Source: Rheum nobile
Lineage: Eukaryota; Streptophyta; Magnoliopsida; Caryophyllales; Polygonaceae
Assembly: GCA_027886185.1 (NCBI GenBank)
Contig: WOAB01000053.1
Location: 248,001-312,000, forward strand
Reading direction: 5' to 3'
Length of the DNA stretch: 64,000 bases
Shown: one piece after another, positions 43,701 through 55,809 of the stretch
Layout of the letters: each line of letters opens with the position of its first letter
How positions within the stretch are numbered: the stretch's first letter is position 1
Program-made: the position numbers and the translations under genes
Notes under the pieces: model-generated
What the model saw: the letters and a program-made list of their open reading frames with translations, nothing else
The model's database searches: none
Told to the model about the DNA's origin: nothing

Positions 43701-46700
43701 AAGCAATGAGTGCCCTATAGAAAAATATCCATAAAATTTTAAATGATCAATTGAATCATCAATGTTATATTGATGTAAAAATTCAACCGAAGTTTAAAAA
43801 TTATTAGTCATATTATGGTATTTATTAAGGAAACTCTTTGGTAGAATTCAAAAACTATATAACAAAAAAGTTATATGTCGATAAAAGTTAAAATTAAAAA
43901 ATATAAATAGATATATAAAAAAGATAATCATGATTAAAAAATTATTATTTAACGAACAAGAATTCAAGAATTATTCAACTCTACCTCTCTTATTTTTTTC
44001 AATTCTATTCAAACTGGACCCTTTAACGACAAATCAACAAATATTATCAAGTTCTCTACACCGTGATCATGACAATCTAATAGGTTAGATTATAAGGATT
44101 TGTTTGATGTGACTATTTATAAAGACTTTTATAGAAATATGTATTTTCTTAATAAAAGTTGCTTTGATAAAATGTATTTATCAATTGAAAAATATATGTA
44201 GTACAATTAAGAGAAATGTGTAGAAAATTTTACTCTTACACAACTTTTAAAACGCTGAAAATATATTTGTCTTAACAAATACCTTTGTGAACTCCTCAAT
44301 TTTTCAAAATTAAAACCAACAAAATTTTGAATTCCTTACTTTCTCAAAACAAAGAACATCTATATCTATTTAAAAGTTGGCTTTCTTAGCATTCAATGCT
44401 AGCTTTTAAGTAGATAAGTAGGGAAAAACAATGACAAAAGTCACCTTTATTTAGCAAAGTTTTTTTTGTAAGAATTTTTAAAATACTTATTAGATTAAAA
44501 ACAAAATTTTAAATTTCTTTATCATAAAACATGCCCCACTCTATAAAATATTTTAAACTAAGCAATGAGTGTCCTATAGAAAAATACGAAAAATGTCCAT
44601 AAAATTTTAAATGATCAATTGAATCCTCAATGTTATATTGATGCAAAAATTCAACTATGAAGTTTAAAAATTATTGGTCATATTATGGTATTTATTAAGG
44701 AAACTCTTTGGTAGAATTCAAAAACTATATAACAAAAAAGTTATATGTCGATAAAAGTTAAAATTAAAAAATATAAATAGATATATAAAAAATATAATCA
44801 TGATTAAAAATTTCTTATTTAACGAACACGAATTCAAGAATTATTCAACTCTACCTCTCTTATTTTTTTCAATTCTATTCAAACTAGACCCTTTAACGAT
44901 AAATCAACAAATATTATCAAGTTCTCTACACCGTGATCATGACAATCTAATAGGTTAGATTATAAGGATTTGTTTGATGTGACTATTTATAAAGACTTTT
45001 ATAAAAATATGTATTTTCTTAATAAAAGTTGCTTTGATAAAATGTATTTATCAATTGAAAAATATATGTAGTACAATTAAGAGAAATGTGTAGAAAAATT
45101 TACTTTTACACAACTTTTAAAACGCTGCAAATATATTTGTCGTAACAAATACCTTTGTGAACTCCTCAATTTTTCAAAATTAAAAGCAACAAAATTTTGA
45201 ATTCCTTACTTTCTCAAAGCAAAGAACATCTATATCAATTTAAAAGTTGGCTTTCTTGACATTCAATGCTAGCTTTTAAGTAGATAAGTAGGGAAAAACA
45301 ATGGCAAAAGTCACCTTTATTTAGCAAAGTTTTTTTTGTAAGAATTTTTAAAATACTTATTAGATTAAAAACAAAATTTTAAATTTCTTTATCATAAAAC
45401 ATGCCCCCACTCTATAAAATATTTTAAACTAAACAATGAGTGCCCTATAGAAAAATACGAAAAATGTCCATAAAATTTTAAATGATCAATTGAATCCTCA
45501 ATGTTAGATTGATGTAAAAATTCAACTATGAAGTTTAAAAATTATTGGTCATATTATGGTATTTATTAAGGAAACTCTTTGGTAAAATTCAAAAACTATA
45601 TAACAAAAAAGTTATATGTCGATAAAAGTTAAAATTAAAAAATATAAATAGATATATAAAAAATATAATCATGATTAAAAATTTCTTATTTAACGAACAC
45701 GAATTCAAGAATTATTCAACTCTACCTCTCTTATTTTTTTCAATTCTATTCAAACTGGACCCTTTAACGACAAATCAACAAATATTATCAAGTTTTCTAC
45801 ACCGTGATCATGACAATCTAATAGGTTAGATTATAAGGATTTGTTTGATGTGACTATTTATAAAGACTTTTATAGAAATATGTATTTTCTTAATAAAAGT
45901 TGCTTTGATAAAATGTATTTATCAATTGAAAAATATATGTAGTACAATTAAGAGAAATGTGTAGAAAATTTTACTTTTACACAACTTTTAAAACGCTGAA
46001 AATATATTTGTCTTAACAAATACCTTTGTGAACTCCTCAATTTTTCAAAATTAAAACCAACAAAATTTTTAATTCCTTACTTTATCAAAACAAAGAACAT
46101 CTATATCAATTTAAAAGTTGGCTTTCTTGGCATTCAATGCTAGCTTTTAAGTAGATAAGTAGGGAAAAACAATGGCAAAAGTCACCTTTATTTAGCAAAG
46201 TTATTTTTGTAAGAATTTTTAAAATACTTATTAGATTAAAAACAAAATTTTAAATTTCTTTATCATAAAACATGCCCCCACTCTATAAAATATTTTAAAC
46301 TAAGCAATGAGTGCCCTATAGAAAAATACAAAAAATGTCCATAAAATTTTAAATGATCAATTGAATCCTCAATGTTATATTGATGTAAAAATTCAACTAT
46401 GAAGTTTAAAAATTATTGGTCATATTATGGTATTTATTAAGGAAACTCTTTGGTAAAATTCAAAAACTATATAACAAAAAAATTATATGTCGATAAAAGT
46501 TAAAATTAAAAAATATAAATAGATATATATAAAATATAATCATGATTAAAAATTTCTTATTTAACGAACAAGAATTCAAGAATTATTCAACTCTACCTCT
46601 CTTATTTTTTTCAATTCTATTCAAACTAGACCCTTTAACGATAAATCAACAAATATTATCAAGTTCTCTACACCGTGATCATGACAATCTAATAGGTTAG

Positions 46701-49583
46701 ATTATAAGGATTTGTTTGATGTGACTATTTATAAAGACTTTTATAGAAATATGTATTTTCTTAATAAAAGTTGCTTTGATAAAATGTATTTATCAATTGA
46801 AAAATATATGTAGTACAATTAAGAGAAATGTGTATAAAATTTTACTCTTACACAACTTTTAAAACGCTGAAAATATTTTTTATTAACAAATACCTTTGTG
46901 AACTCCTCAATTTTTCAAAATTAAAAGCAACAAAATTTTTAATTCCTTACTTTCTCAAAACAAATAACATCTATCTATATCTATTTAAAAGTTGGCTTTT
47001 TTCGCATTCAATGCTAGCTTTTAAGTAGATAAGTAGGGAAAAACAATGGCAAAAGTCACCTTTATTTAGCAAAGTTTTTTTTGTAAGGATTTTTAAAATA
47101 CTTATTAGATTAAAAACAAAATTTTAAATTTCTTTATCATAAAACATGCCCCCACTCTATAAAATATTTTAAACTAAGCAATGAGTTCCCTATAGAAAAA
47201 TACGAAAAATGTCCATAAAATTTTAAATGATCAATTGAATCCTCAATGTTATATTGATGTAAAAATTCAACTATGAAGTTTAAAAATTATTGGTCATATT
47301 ATGGTATTTATTAAGGAAACTCTTTGGTAGAATTCAAAAACTATATAACAAAAAAGTTATATGTCGATAAAAGTTAAAATTAAAAAATATAAATAGATAT
47401 ATAAAAATATAATCATGATTAAAAATTTCTTATTTAACGAACACGAATTCAAGAATTATTCAACTCTACCTCTCTTATTTTTTTCAATTCTATTCAAACT
47501 GGACCCTTTAACGACAAATCAACAAATATTATCAAGTTCTCTACACCGTGATCATGACAATCTAATAGGTTAGATTATAAGGATTTGTTTGATGTGTCTA
47601 TTTATAAAGACTTTTATAGAAATATGTATTTTCTTAATAAAAGTTGCTTTGATAAAATGTATTTATCAATTGAAAAATATATGTAATACAATTAAGAGAA
47701 ATGTGTAGAAAATTTTACTTTTACACAACTTTTAAAACGCTACAAATATATTTGTCTTTACAAATACCTTTGTGAACTCCTCAATTTTTCAAAATTAAAA
47801 GCAACAAAATTTTGAATTCCTTACTTTCTCAAAACAAAGAACATCTATATCAATTTAAAAGTTTGCTTTCTTGGCATTCAATGCTAGCTTTTAAGTAGAT
47901 AAGTAGGGAAAAACAATGGCAAAAATCACCTTTATTTAGCAAAAAAAAATTTGTAAGAATTTTTAAAATACTTATTAGATTAAAAACAAAATTTTAAATT
48001 TCTTTATCATAAAACATGCCCCCACTCTGTAAAATATTTTAAACTAAGCAATGAGTGTCCTATAGAAAAATACAAAAAATGTCCATAAAATTTTAAATGA
48101 TCAATTGAATCCTCAATGTTAGATTGATGTAAAAATTCAACTATGAAGTTTAAAAATTATTGGTCATATTATGGTATTTATTAAGGAAACTATTTGGTAG
48201 AATTCAAAAACTATATAACAAAAAAGTTATATGTCGATAAAAGTTAAAATTAAAAAATATAAATAGATATATAAAAAATATAATCATGATTAAAAATTTC
48301 TTATTTAACGAACACGAATTCAAGAATTATTCAACTCTACCTCTCTTATTTTTTTCAATTCTATTCAAACTGGACCCTTTAACGACAAATCAACAAATAT
48401 TATCAAGTTCTCTACACCGTGATCATGACAATCTAATAGGTTAGATTATAAGGATTTGTTTGATGTGACTATTTATAAAGACTTTTATAGAAATATATAT
48501 TTTCTTAATAAAAGTTGCTTTGATAAAATGTATTTATCAATTGAAAAATATATGTAGTACAATTAAGAGAAATGTGTAAAAATTTTTACTTTTACACAAC
48601 TTTTAAAACGCTGAAAATATTTTTTTCTTAACAAATACCTTTGTGAACTCCTCAATTTTTCAAAATTAAAAGCAACAAAATTTTGAATTCCTTACTTTCT
48701 CAAAACAAAGAACATCTATATCAATTTAAAAGTTGGCTTTCTTGGCATTCAATGCTAGCTTTTAAGTAGATAAGTAGGGAAAAACAATGGCAAAAGTCAC
48801 CTTTATTTAGCAAAGTTTTTTTTGTAAGAATTTTTAAAATACTTATTAGATTAAAAACAAAAATTTAAATTTCTTTATCATAAAACATGCCCCCACTCTA
48901 TAAAATATTTTAAACTAAGCAATAAGTGCCCTATAGAAAAATACGAAAAATGTCCATAAAATTTTAAATGATCAATTGAATCCTCAATGTTAGATTGATG
49001 TAAAAATTCAACTATGAAGTTTAAAAATTATTGGTCATATTATGGTATTTATTAAGGAAAACTCTTTGGTAGAATTCAAAAACTATATAACAAAAAAGTT
49101 ATATGTCGATAAAAGTTAAAATTAAAAAATATAAATAGATATATAAAAAATATAATCATGATTAAAAAATTCTTATTTAACAAACAAGAATTCAAGAATT
49201 ATTCAACTCTACCTCTTTTTTTTTTTTCAATTCTATTCAAACTGAAACCTTTAACGACAAATCAACAAATATTATCAAGTTCTCTATACCGTGATCATGA
49301 CAATCTAATTGGTTAGATTATAAAGATTTGTTTGATGTGACTATTTATAAAGACTTTTATAGAAATATGTATTTTCTTAATAAAAGTTGCTTGGATAAAA
49401 TGTATTTATCAATTGAAAATATATGTAGTACAATTAAGAGAAATGTGTAGAAAATTTTACTTTTACACAACTTTTAAAACGCTGAAAATATTTTTTATTA
49501 ACAAATACCTTTGTGAACTCCTCAATTTTTCAAAATTAAAAGCAACAAATTTTTGAATTCCTTACTTTCTCAAAACAAAGAAC
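40760..49583 (+). repeat. Tandem array, rest of unit 2 and units 3-12
   Basis: Unit starts (TCTATATC or TCTATCTATATC) are at about 40896, 41771, 42634, 43496, 44359, 45229, 46100, 46970, 47844 and 48715; lengths range from 862 to 875 bp. Two classes differ at fixed points: class A has GCTTGGATAAAAT and an A/T-only stretch before CAATTCTATTC, class B has GCTTTGATAAAATG, CTCTCTTATTTT and CTGGACCC. The array has no coding capacity. Confidence 0.95.
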
Positions 49584-50186
49584 AAACTAGAACACACTTT
49601 AGATAATGTTATTATTTTTAATTTCATTTTAAAAATAATCCGATATAGATTTTTTCTCCTATTGGGAGTTTTTCTTTTATATATATATCCCCTGTCTTTT
49701 CCGTCAATTGTTACCTTTTTAGGGTTTGTATCATTTCATCCGAAGATTTTCTGTTCAATAGATCGTAGCATATCAAAAAGCTCGATGGGGAAACATTCAC
49801 GGTTGCTCCACCCGCTAGAGCCAGAGCCGATTTAATACTTTCAAAATTGTATGGTATTGAATGAACACACTTAATGCACAAAAATGCAAACTTTATATTA
49901 GATATAGAAGATTTTTAAAATATTCACAAAAACTTTCATCAAAATATAAACACATCTCTACAAAAACAAACTTCCACTTTAATTCAAAATTAAAATAATA
50001 CTTCTAACCAAAATTATAAAAAATAAAATAACTCGTTTCTTATGTACAATCATAGCATTTTATACCTAACATACTTACATTTAAATAAATATCAAATAAT
50101 ATATTTATAACATAAAAAACATAACAACGATCCATGTATTATAAACTTATTTTGTATATCGTGACACTACATATACACAAATGTCT
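49584..50186 (+). other. Unique 3' segment of candidate Helitron
   Basis: Single-copy AT-rich sequence between the last array unit and the terminal hairpin; no gene. A T-rich stretch and ATATATATATCCCC occur at about 49680. Confidence 0.6.
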
Positions 50187-50214
50187 CGTGCGAAGCACGG
50201 GCTTCGATTTCTAG
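50184..50214 (+). other. Helitron 3' terminal hairpin and CTAG
   Basis: CTCGTGCGAAGCACGGG forms a 7-bp stem with a GAA loop. CTAG at 50211-50214 is followed by T. This is the rolling-circle termination signal of plant Helitrons. Confidence 0.8.
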
Positions 50215-52655
50215 TATATTGTAAGAATGTAGTATCATGGTTGTTGTACGTAGTGTTTTTTGATTAACAATTACTCTCGTGTATTTGTTATTTTATTTAT
50301 TTTTTAACATAATAATTAAAAAATATAATATTTAAATCAAAATAATATAAGTCTTTTTAAAATCAAAAATTTAATAATAATTTACCTCATATCTACTCAA
50401 TAAAACTAATAAAGAAAATTTACATAGAAATTTTAATATTTATAATTTGTAATAACACACTTCATAACTCGTCAATAAGTTATTCAAAAAAACTCTAAAA
50501 TTACAAATATTTTTCAACAAAAAATTATGACTAAAACAGTAAAACGATACTTATTTCTTAAGTGGGGATTTATATTGAAATGTTATCGTTACTACTAGAA
50601 GTTTAAACCCAATTCACATAACCTTTTGGACTTAATTAACCATGACTTGTTTTAGAATTCCATGAAACCATAGTTTAATATCACACTTTGCACATCTAAC
50701 TATTTCACTACATTACTATGTGTACATAGTTTATCGTTCACATATATTCTGTACAAGTTAGAATTGTAACATGATAAAATCATTAAAATGTAATTAAATA
50801 ATATTTCTAAAAACATGATGTAGAAGTAGTGATGTGTAACTAAATTGAGTTATAAGAGTAGGATGTAAATAGCTCGTGTAATAAACCCAACAGATTTGTG
50901 GAGTAATATAAGGTATGAGCCTTTACATGGAATAAGGCATTCTGTGAATATTATTTATTCACAGGTCACGAAAAATATCGTGTTCAATTTTTTTCGTGTA
51001 TAAAAGTTTTAATGGTTAGCAATTGTCACGCTATTATATTTTTAGGTCGAGGATGAAGATGGATAGGATCTTTATTAATGGGGAGTAGCTTGAAGGTAGG
51101 TATTCTTTTTCCCTGCTTTACAGTTAGTTAGTGTGATCTCTGACGATAACAAACCAATATTAGATGTATTATTAGATATAAATCCCAAAATTTTAAAAAT
51201 ATTGGGCTTGTTTTATACTTCATGATTTTTTTTTGCTTTTTATTTTACTGTTTTTTTTTATTTAATTACTTAAAAAATGTCATATTTTAACATTTACCTT
51301 AAATCTCAAAACTGTCTATCAAAATTTATACAAAAAATTTCAATTTCTTTTTTAAAATATAAAATATAAAACACTCACATGGTTTACAAGATTTACCTTA
51401 TATTTTATAAAAAAATCATACATGTTAAAAAATCAACACTATATATTTTTAAAAACATCATACATGTTAAAAATCAACCCTATAATTTTTCTAATTAACT
51501 TTCCTAACCATTTAAGAAAGTTCCAACTTTGAATTTTATGAAAAACTCGTGCACACTCTTATCACCGTAATAAAACTATTTTTTGGGTTTAGATGTTGTT
51601 GTAAAAAAAAAAGTGTAGTGTTGATAGAATAAATAAGGATTTGTGTTCTATATTTATATCTTTTGGTGAGCTTAATAATATAAAAAACATTGTCGAACAA
51701 TACACTCACTTTTTCCAAACGTGATAACACATTTACAAATCCTATTAGGCTATTACATTGCAAATATGTAATTTTTTTGGAGTTCTTAGTCGTACTTTGC
51801 TTCGCTTCGCCTTCTACAATACTCTAAAGCTCAAAGAAAAGTTTAAAAATTATAGATGTCCATATCATGAGCCCGTGACTGTGGAGTCCACAACCCATGC
51901 CTTATGTGACTTGACATTGTGGTTTGGTGAAGGGGATGCAGAATCAATGGTGATGCTAATATTAATATTAATATTTTATTCATTATTTTGGTCCTTTTGT
52001 CTTCCGAGATCATCGGTGTGGCTTCTTCAAAGTGATTTAGTCGTGATAGTGGCAATGTCATTGAGTAGACATCTCTAGAAATTCATTGGTTTTGATGTTC
52101 TACGCATTGTTATGTATTGATGACTATATAGATTAAACAACCTAGCTTGTCAAAATATTGATATCTCCATGTGTTGTTCTATATTCTGTGTGTGTACAGT
52201 TGATGAAACTGAAGAATATAAAGATGTATATATAGTGATTACAAGTTACCTTGATTTTATTTTCATATCATAGATTTCAGATAATAAAATTTTAGATGCT
52301 ATTTGAATTTCATGTTGACTATTTGTATCTCCATTCAGGATAGAGCTAGACAGGATATCAAGAGCATTACTCTAATATCCAGCAATTAAAATTAAGTAAA
52401 TTATTTTCTCCTAAAATGACGTATATGTAAACAAGAAGAGATATAACTGATTCATATGACAAATTAAACAATAAGATCTCTTAACTAAGTGGCACTTAAA
52501 GAGCAACGACCTCATATACACAACTATAAATATGGCCATATAAAAAAAGTATGAAATAACAAAAGGGGGCTATGTACTATAGAGGAATGATATCTACTGA
52601 TTGAGTAACGAGATGAGATGAAGTAGAACCAAAATGCATCATAGAAGACATGTAC
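50215..52655. other. AT-rich spacer, no supported gene
   Basis: Several open frames exist (for example 51758-52078) but none has a recognised domain. The later exons expected for the neighbouring MCAT gene were looked for here on the minus strand and not found. Confidence 0.5.
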
Positions 52656-53295
52656 CTGGCTTAGAATAGTTGAGTCAAGCTTCTCCTTTGGCCCATTGTT
52701 GCAAATATCCAAATATGACAAAATTCTCAACATCGATCAACAACATTCAACTGATATAAAACTGTGACATTAACACTTGGATATACATACCCAAGGATAT
52801 CATTAGCTTTGAGAAACAAAGCAGCAGCTGATGGCACATTCTTAGCTTCAACACCCATACCCACAGCTTGTGCTCCCTGCAACAGCAAGCTTAAGCCCAT
52901 GACATTTCTAATCATTCATATCATCAAATTAAGCCCTAACTAAATTAAAAAAGGAATTGATCGTGATTTGAACATGTTCTTACTATAACACAAAATCAAA
53001 TAGAGCTTCAATCTTCAAATTACTACACCAGTGGGTACTACTGCAATTGTCGATAATTCTGCTTGAAAACATTCGCATTTATAAGAATAATTACCTGGCC
53101 GGGGAATAGAAAAGCACAAGAAGGCTTGTAATCAGCAAACAAATCCTCATTGACAGAAATTTGAAATTCATCGGATACATTCACCAAAACCCTAGCATTG
53201 CGCAAATTCTTAGGGCCAACACTTCGGATCCCATTCCTGAATCCAGCTAATATCGGACAATTCAGCCCCTTAAGGGACTCCGAACAGGTAACAGA
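52656..53295 (-). pseudogene. MCAT: Plastid malonyl-CoA:ACP transacylase, exon 1 (3' part), exons 2-3
   Basis: MCAT moves malonate from CoA to acyl carrier protein in plastid fatty acid synthesis. Exon 1 ends at 53095 with DYKPSCAFLFPGQ, exon 2 is 52876-52791 (GAQAVGMGVEAKNVPSAA, ANDILG) and exon 3 is 52725-52656 (DICNNGPKEKLDSTILSQ). All use GT donors and are in phase. The exon 3 start is diverged: the usual YDLL before DIC reads ILSYL, and its acceptor is weak. The catalytic GHSLGE region and all later exons are absent from the window. Exon 1 is split at 53295 by a chromovirus. Most likely a truncated pseudogene copy; a functional gene with very long introns is unlikely given the insertion. 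Confidence 0.85.
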
Positions 53296-55773
53296 TGTAA
53301 CACCCCCAAATCTTAACCCATTTGGAAAGGTAATTACCGCCAGTGACCCCAGTGTTCCTTACCGAGATCACCCAAGGTTTTACCGATTTAAATACAATTC
53401 ATGGAATACAATTGATACATAATGATCAAAGTATTCAAATAAAAACATCAATCAAATGAAACAAGAGTTACGGGATTACATCCCAATTCCGAATAGGACA
53501 AATACAGAGTTTAAACAAAGTACAGCGGAAGTCTTATAAAAGATATTACAAAAAGGGTTGTGATCGTAGTGATCACCTGCCCAAGGATCTCAACCTGATT
53601 AAAAGAAATTATTAAAACATCCAAAAACAACCGTCGTCTTCATAGTCAATCTAGTCTCCTCATATCTTCGCTCTATCTGATGTGCCGAATCGAACGGATG
53701 ACACCAGTACACATGCGGAGAACAATGTTCGTGTGTTAGTGTACTTGAATAGACTAGCAAGGGTAAAAAGCAGAATGGTCCGAGTGATCGTAACCGTTTA
53801 CTATCATTGTCCCTCGAATAATAACCGAAGGAACGATACATAACCCGGCACTTTCACAGAATAACAACAAGAGGTATGCACAAGAGAAGATTCTGGAAGA
53901 CTTAATCTTCACAGAAATCGACCCGAAAGAAGACTCCAAAGAAAACGAGTCTTTAAGGAAAATATGACAAATCTGGAATGTTTACAGAATCAAACAACAT
54001 CGATTAAAAGCTGACTGAGATGCTTCGGCTCACAACCAACCTCACCGCTTACAGCGAATCTAGATTGGAAAGAGAACGAGTCTGGATCTTACAGAACCAC
54101 ATAACGATGATTTAAAAACTGACTAAGATGTTTCGATTCACGACCAACCTCATCGCTTACAGCGAATCCAGATTGGAAAGAGAACGTACTCTGATCAAAA
54201 GTCGAGACGAGCTTTCCTAGCTGCACTATTTACTTAGCTGCATTACTCGCCGAAGATTTATTAATTAAGTGCTCTCGGGCACTTTATCTTATTTAATTCC
54301 AAAACGATTAACACGTTGTAAGCTTTTAATTATACATGCCCTGTTACACAGAACACATATCTAAGGAATGAACTTCTCAGAGTCCAAACCACCACTATCG
54401 CTGGGTCTTGCTCGCCCTTTAAAAGAATGAACCTCACAGAATTCAAACTTCAACTATCGTTGGGTCTTCATCGCCCTTACAGTTATAAAGGAACGCGCAT
54501 GGAACTCTCAGGATCCAGGCGTTCCTACAAATACTCGTGCTAACTAACAGTTACAACACAACCACCGTACAGGATAAATCCACATAAATGCCCGGAAGGC
54601 GATCACAGATAATAGCGTCGTTCTAACAGATATACAACCTATTATATGATTTTCCAAAACCGTTTATAAAACCAATTCCAGACAAACACAATAATCATTC
54701 CAAATTAATTACTCAGATAAACAACTGATAATTAATGAATATGGAACGATGAGCAAGAGCGAACCGCCACTTGCTTGAGTCCGTAGAGATTGAACGAAGT
54801 CTAACGACGGGATTCCGGGCTCGACACAGAGACGAATCCGCCAACTCCGGTACCTTCGGATCGACCCATACAGAAACCCTAAGTTAGATTCGACAACCAA
54901 CAATACAGAAACTACGAAAGGACAAAGGAATCGACGGAAACGAAACCCGAACGAAGGCTATGGAAGCCAACCACAACAACTCACGGCCACCTCCTCTCGC
55001 CGGCGGGCGCCGCCCAAATCACGGCGGGTGCCGCCTTAAATGCGGCGGGCGCCGCTCCTCCACGGCGGGCGCTACTCATCCACGGCGGGCGCCGCTCATC
55101 CACGGCGGGCGCCGTCTCCCTGGCGGCGGTCGCCGTCGCGAACGAAAACAGAAATACGAGAGGGAAAAACTTATCCTCGATGATCGGTTTGGCTCGTCTT
55201 CTGCCTTGCTTGGTTTCTAGGCCTCTAAGGATCTCCCAAGCTTCCTTTGGCCACCGAGAACGACACCGACCGAGCTCCGACGCTCGACTCAAGCCTTCCG
55301 AGAGGGAGCATTTTCCTTGAGAGCGTTTTTGAGAGTTTGAGAGCTTTGATATTAAGCCTCTCTCTTCCTCCCAACACCTCCTTATATAGGCAATCCAAGG
55401 GTTTAGGAAGGTGGGTAGGAAGCTTCCTTCCAAACCCTTGGGTAATAACCCTTTGTACCTTAGCGCCTCTTGGATAATAACCCTCGGGTAATAACCTTCG
55501 GGTAAGGAATCTTGTACTATTGTCCATTAGATAACAACTCTTGGGCAATAAACTTGTATCAATCTTAACCCGCGTTAACAAAAGTCGTACACGAACGAGT
55601 ACGAACTTCCAAAACACGTCGACTGTATATTATTTCACTGAGAAAAATATTACAGAGACAGAGCACATTACAGAATGTCTTAAGCTCTCAGAATTAAATC
55701 CGATGTACCAAACGGACGTTCGGGAAAAATCCATAATTCCCAAAATAGCCTTACAAAATTACGGGGTATCACA
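53296..55773 (-). repeat. 3' LTR of chromovirus
   Basis: About 2478 bp; plus-strand ends TGTAACACCCCC and GGGGTATCACA. It contains a GC-rich word cluster at 55003-55136. Confidence 0.92.
55003..55136. repeat. CGGCGGGCGCCGC repeat cluster (left LTR)
   Basis: About seven copies of a unit near 20 bases containing the near-palindrome GGCGGGCGCCGC. The same cluster in the other LTR (61935-62095) has a different copy number, which accounts for much of the length difference between the LTRs. Confidence 0.88.
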
Positions 55774-55790
55774 TCACCTCCCCCTTAAAA
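55774..55790 (-). promoter_or_regulatory. Polypurine tract of chromovirus
   Basis: On the minus strand TTTTAAGGGGGAGGTGA lies immediately before the 3' LTR. It is the plus-strand primer. Confidence 0.85.
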
Positions 55791-55809
55791 GAAGTTTCGA
55801 CCCCGAAAC

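Larger units (their letters stand above)
32922..50214 (+). mobile_element. Candidate giant Helitron with tandemly repeated 5' end
   Basis: The left end reads A|TCTATATCTATTTAAAAG, a typical plant Helitron 5' terminus. The right end has a 7-bp stem-loop (CTCGTGC GAA GCACGGG, one G-T pair), nine bases, then CTAG|T, a typical 3' terminus. Insertion between A and T without duplication is as expected. Between them the first ~865 bases are repeated about twelve times, each unit starting with the same TCTATATC 5' word, and the last unit runs into a unique 0.63-kb 3' segment. No Rep/helicase is encoded, so the element is non-autonomous. A MULE (34517-40759) splits unit 2. Alternatively the array is an independent satellite and the ends are coincidental. 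Confidence 0.7.

Noticed and set aside
46828..47028. Open frame inside the tandem array
   Set aside because: It exists in one unit only, is AT-driven, and the same place is closed in other units.
51758..52078. 106-codon plus-strand frame with a hydrophobic middle
   Set aside because: No domain recognised, no start context, and a frame on the opposite strand is equally open.
55225..55617. 130-codon minus-strand frame in chromovirus LTR (also 62180-62572)
   Set aside because: Present because the two LTRs are copies; it lies in LTR control sequence and has no recognisable domain.
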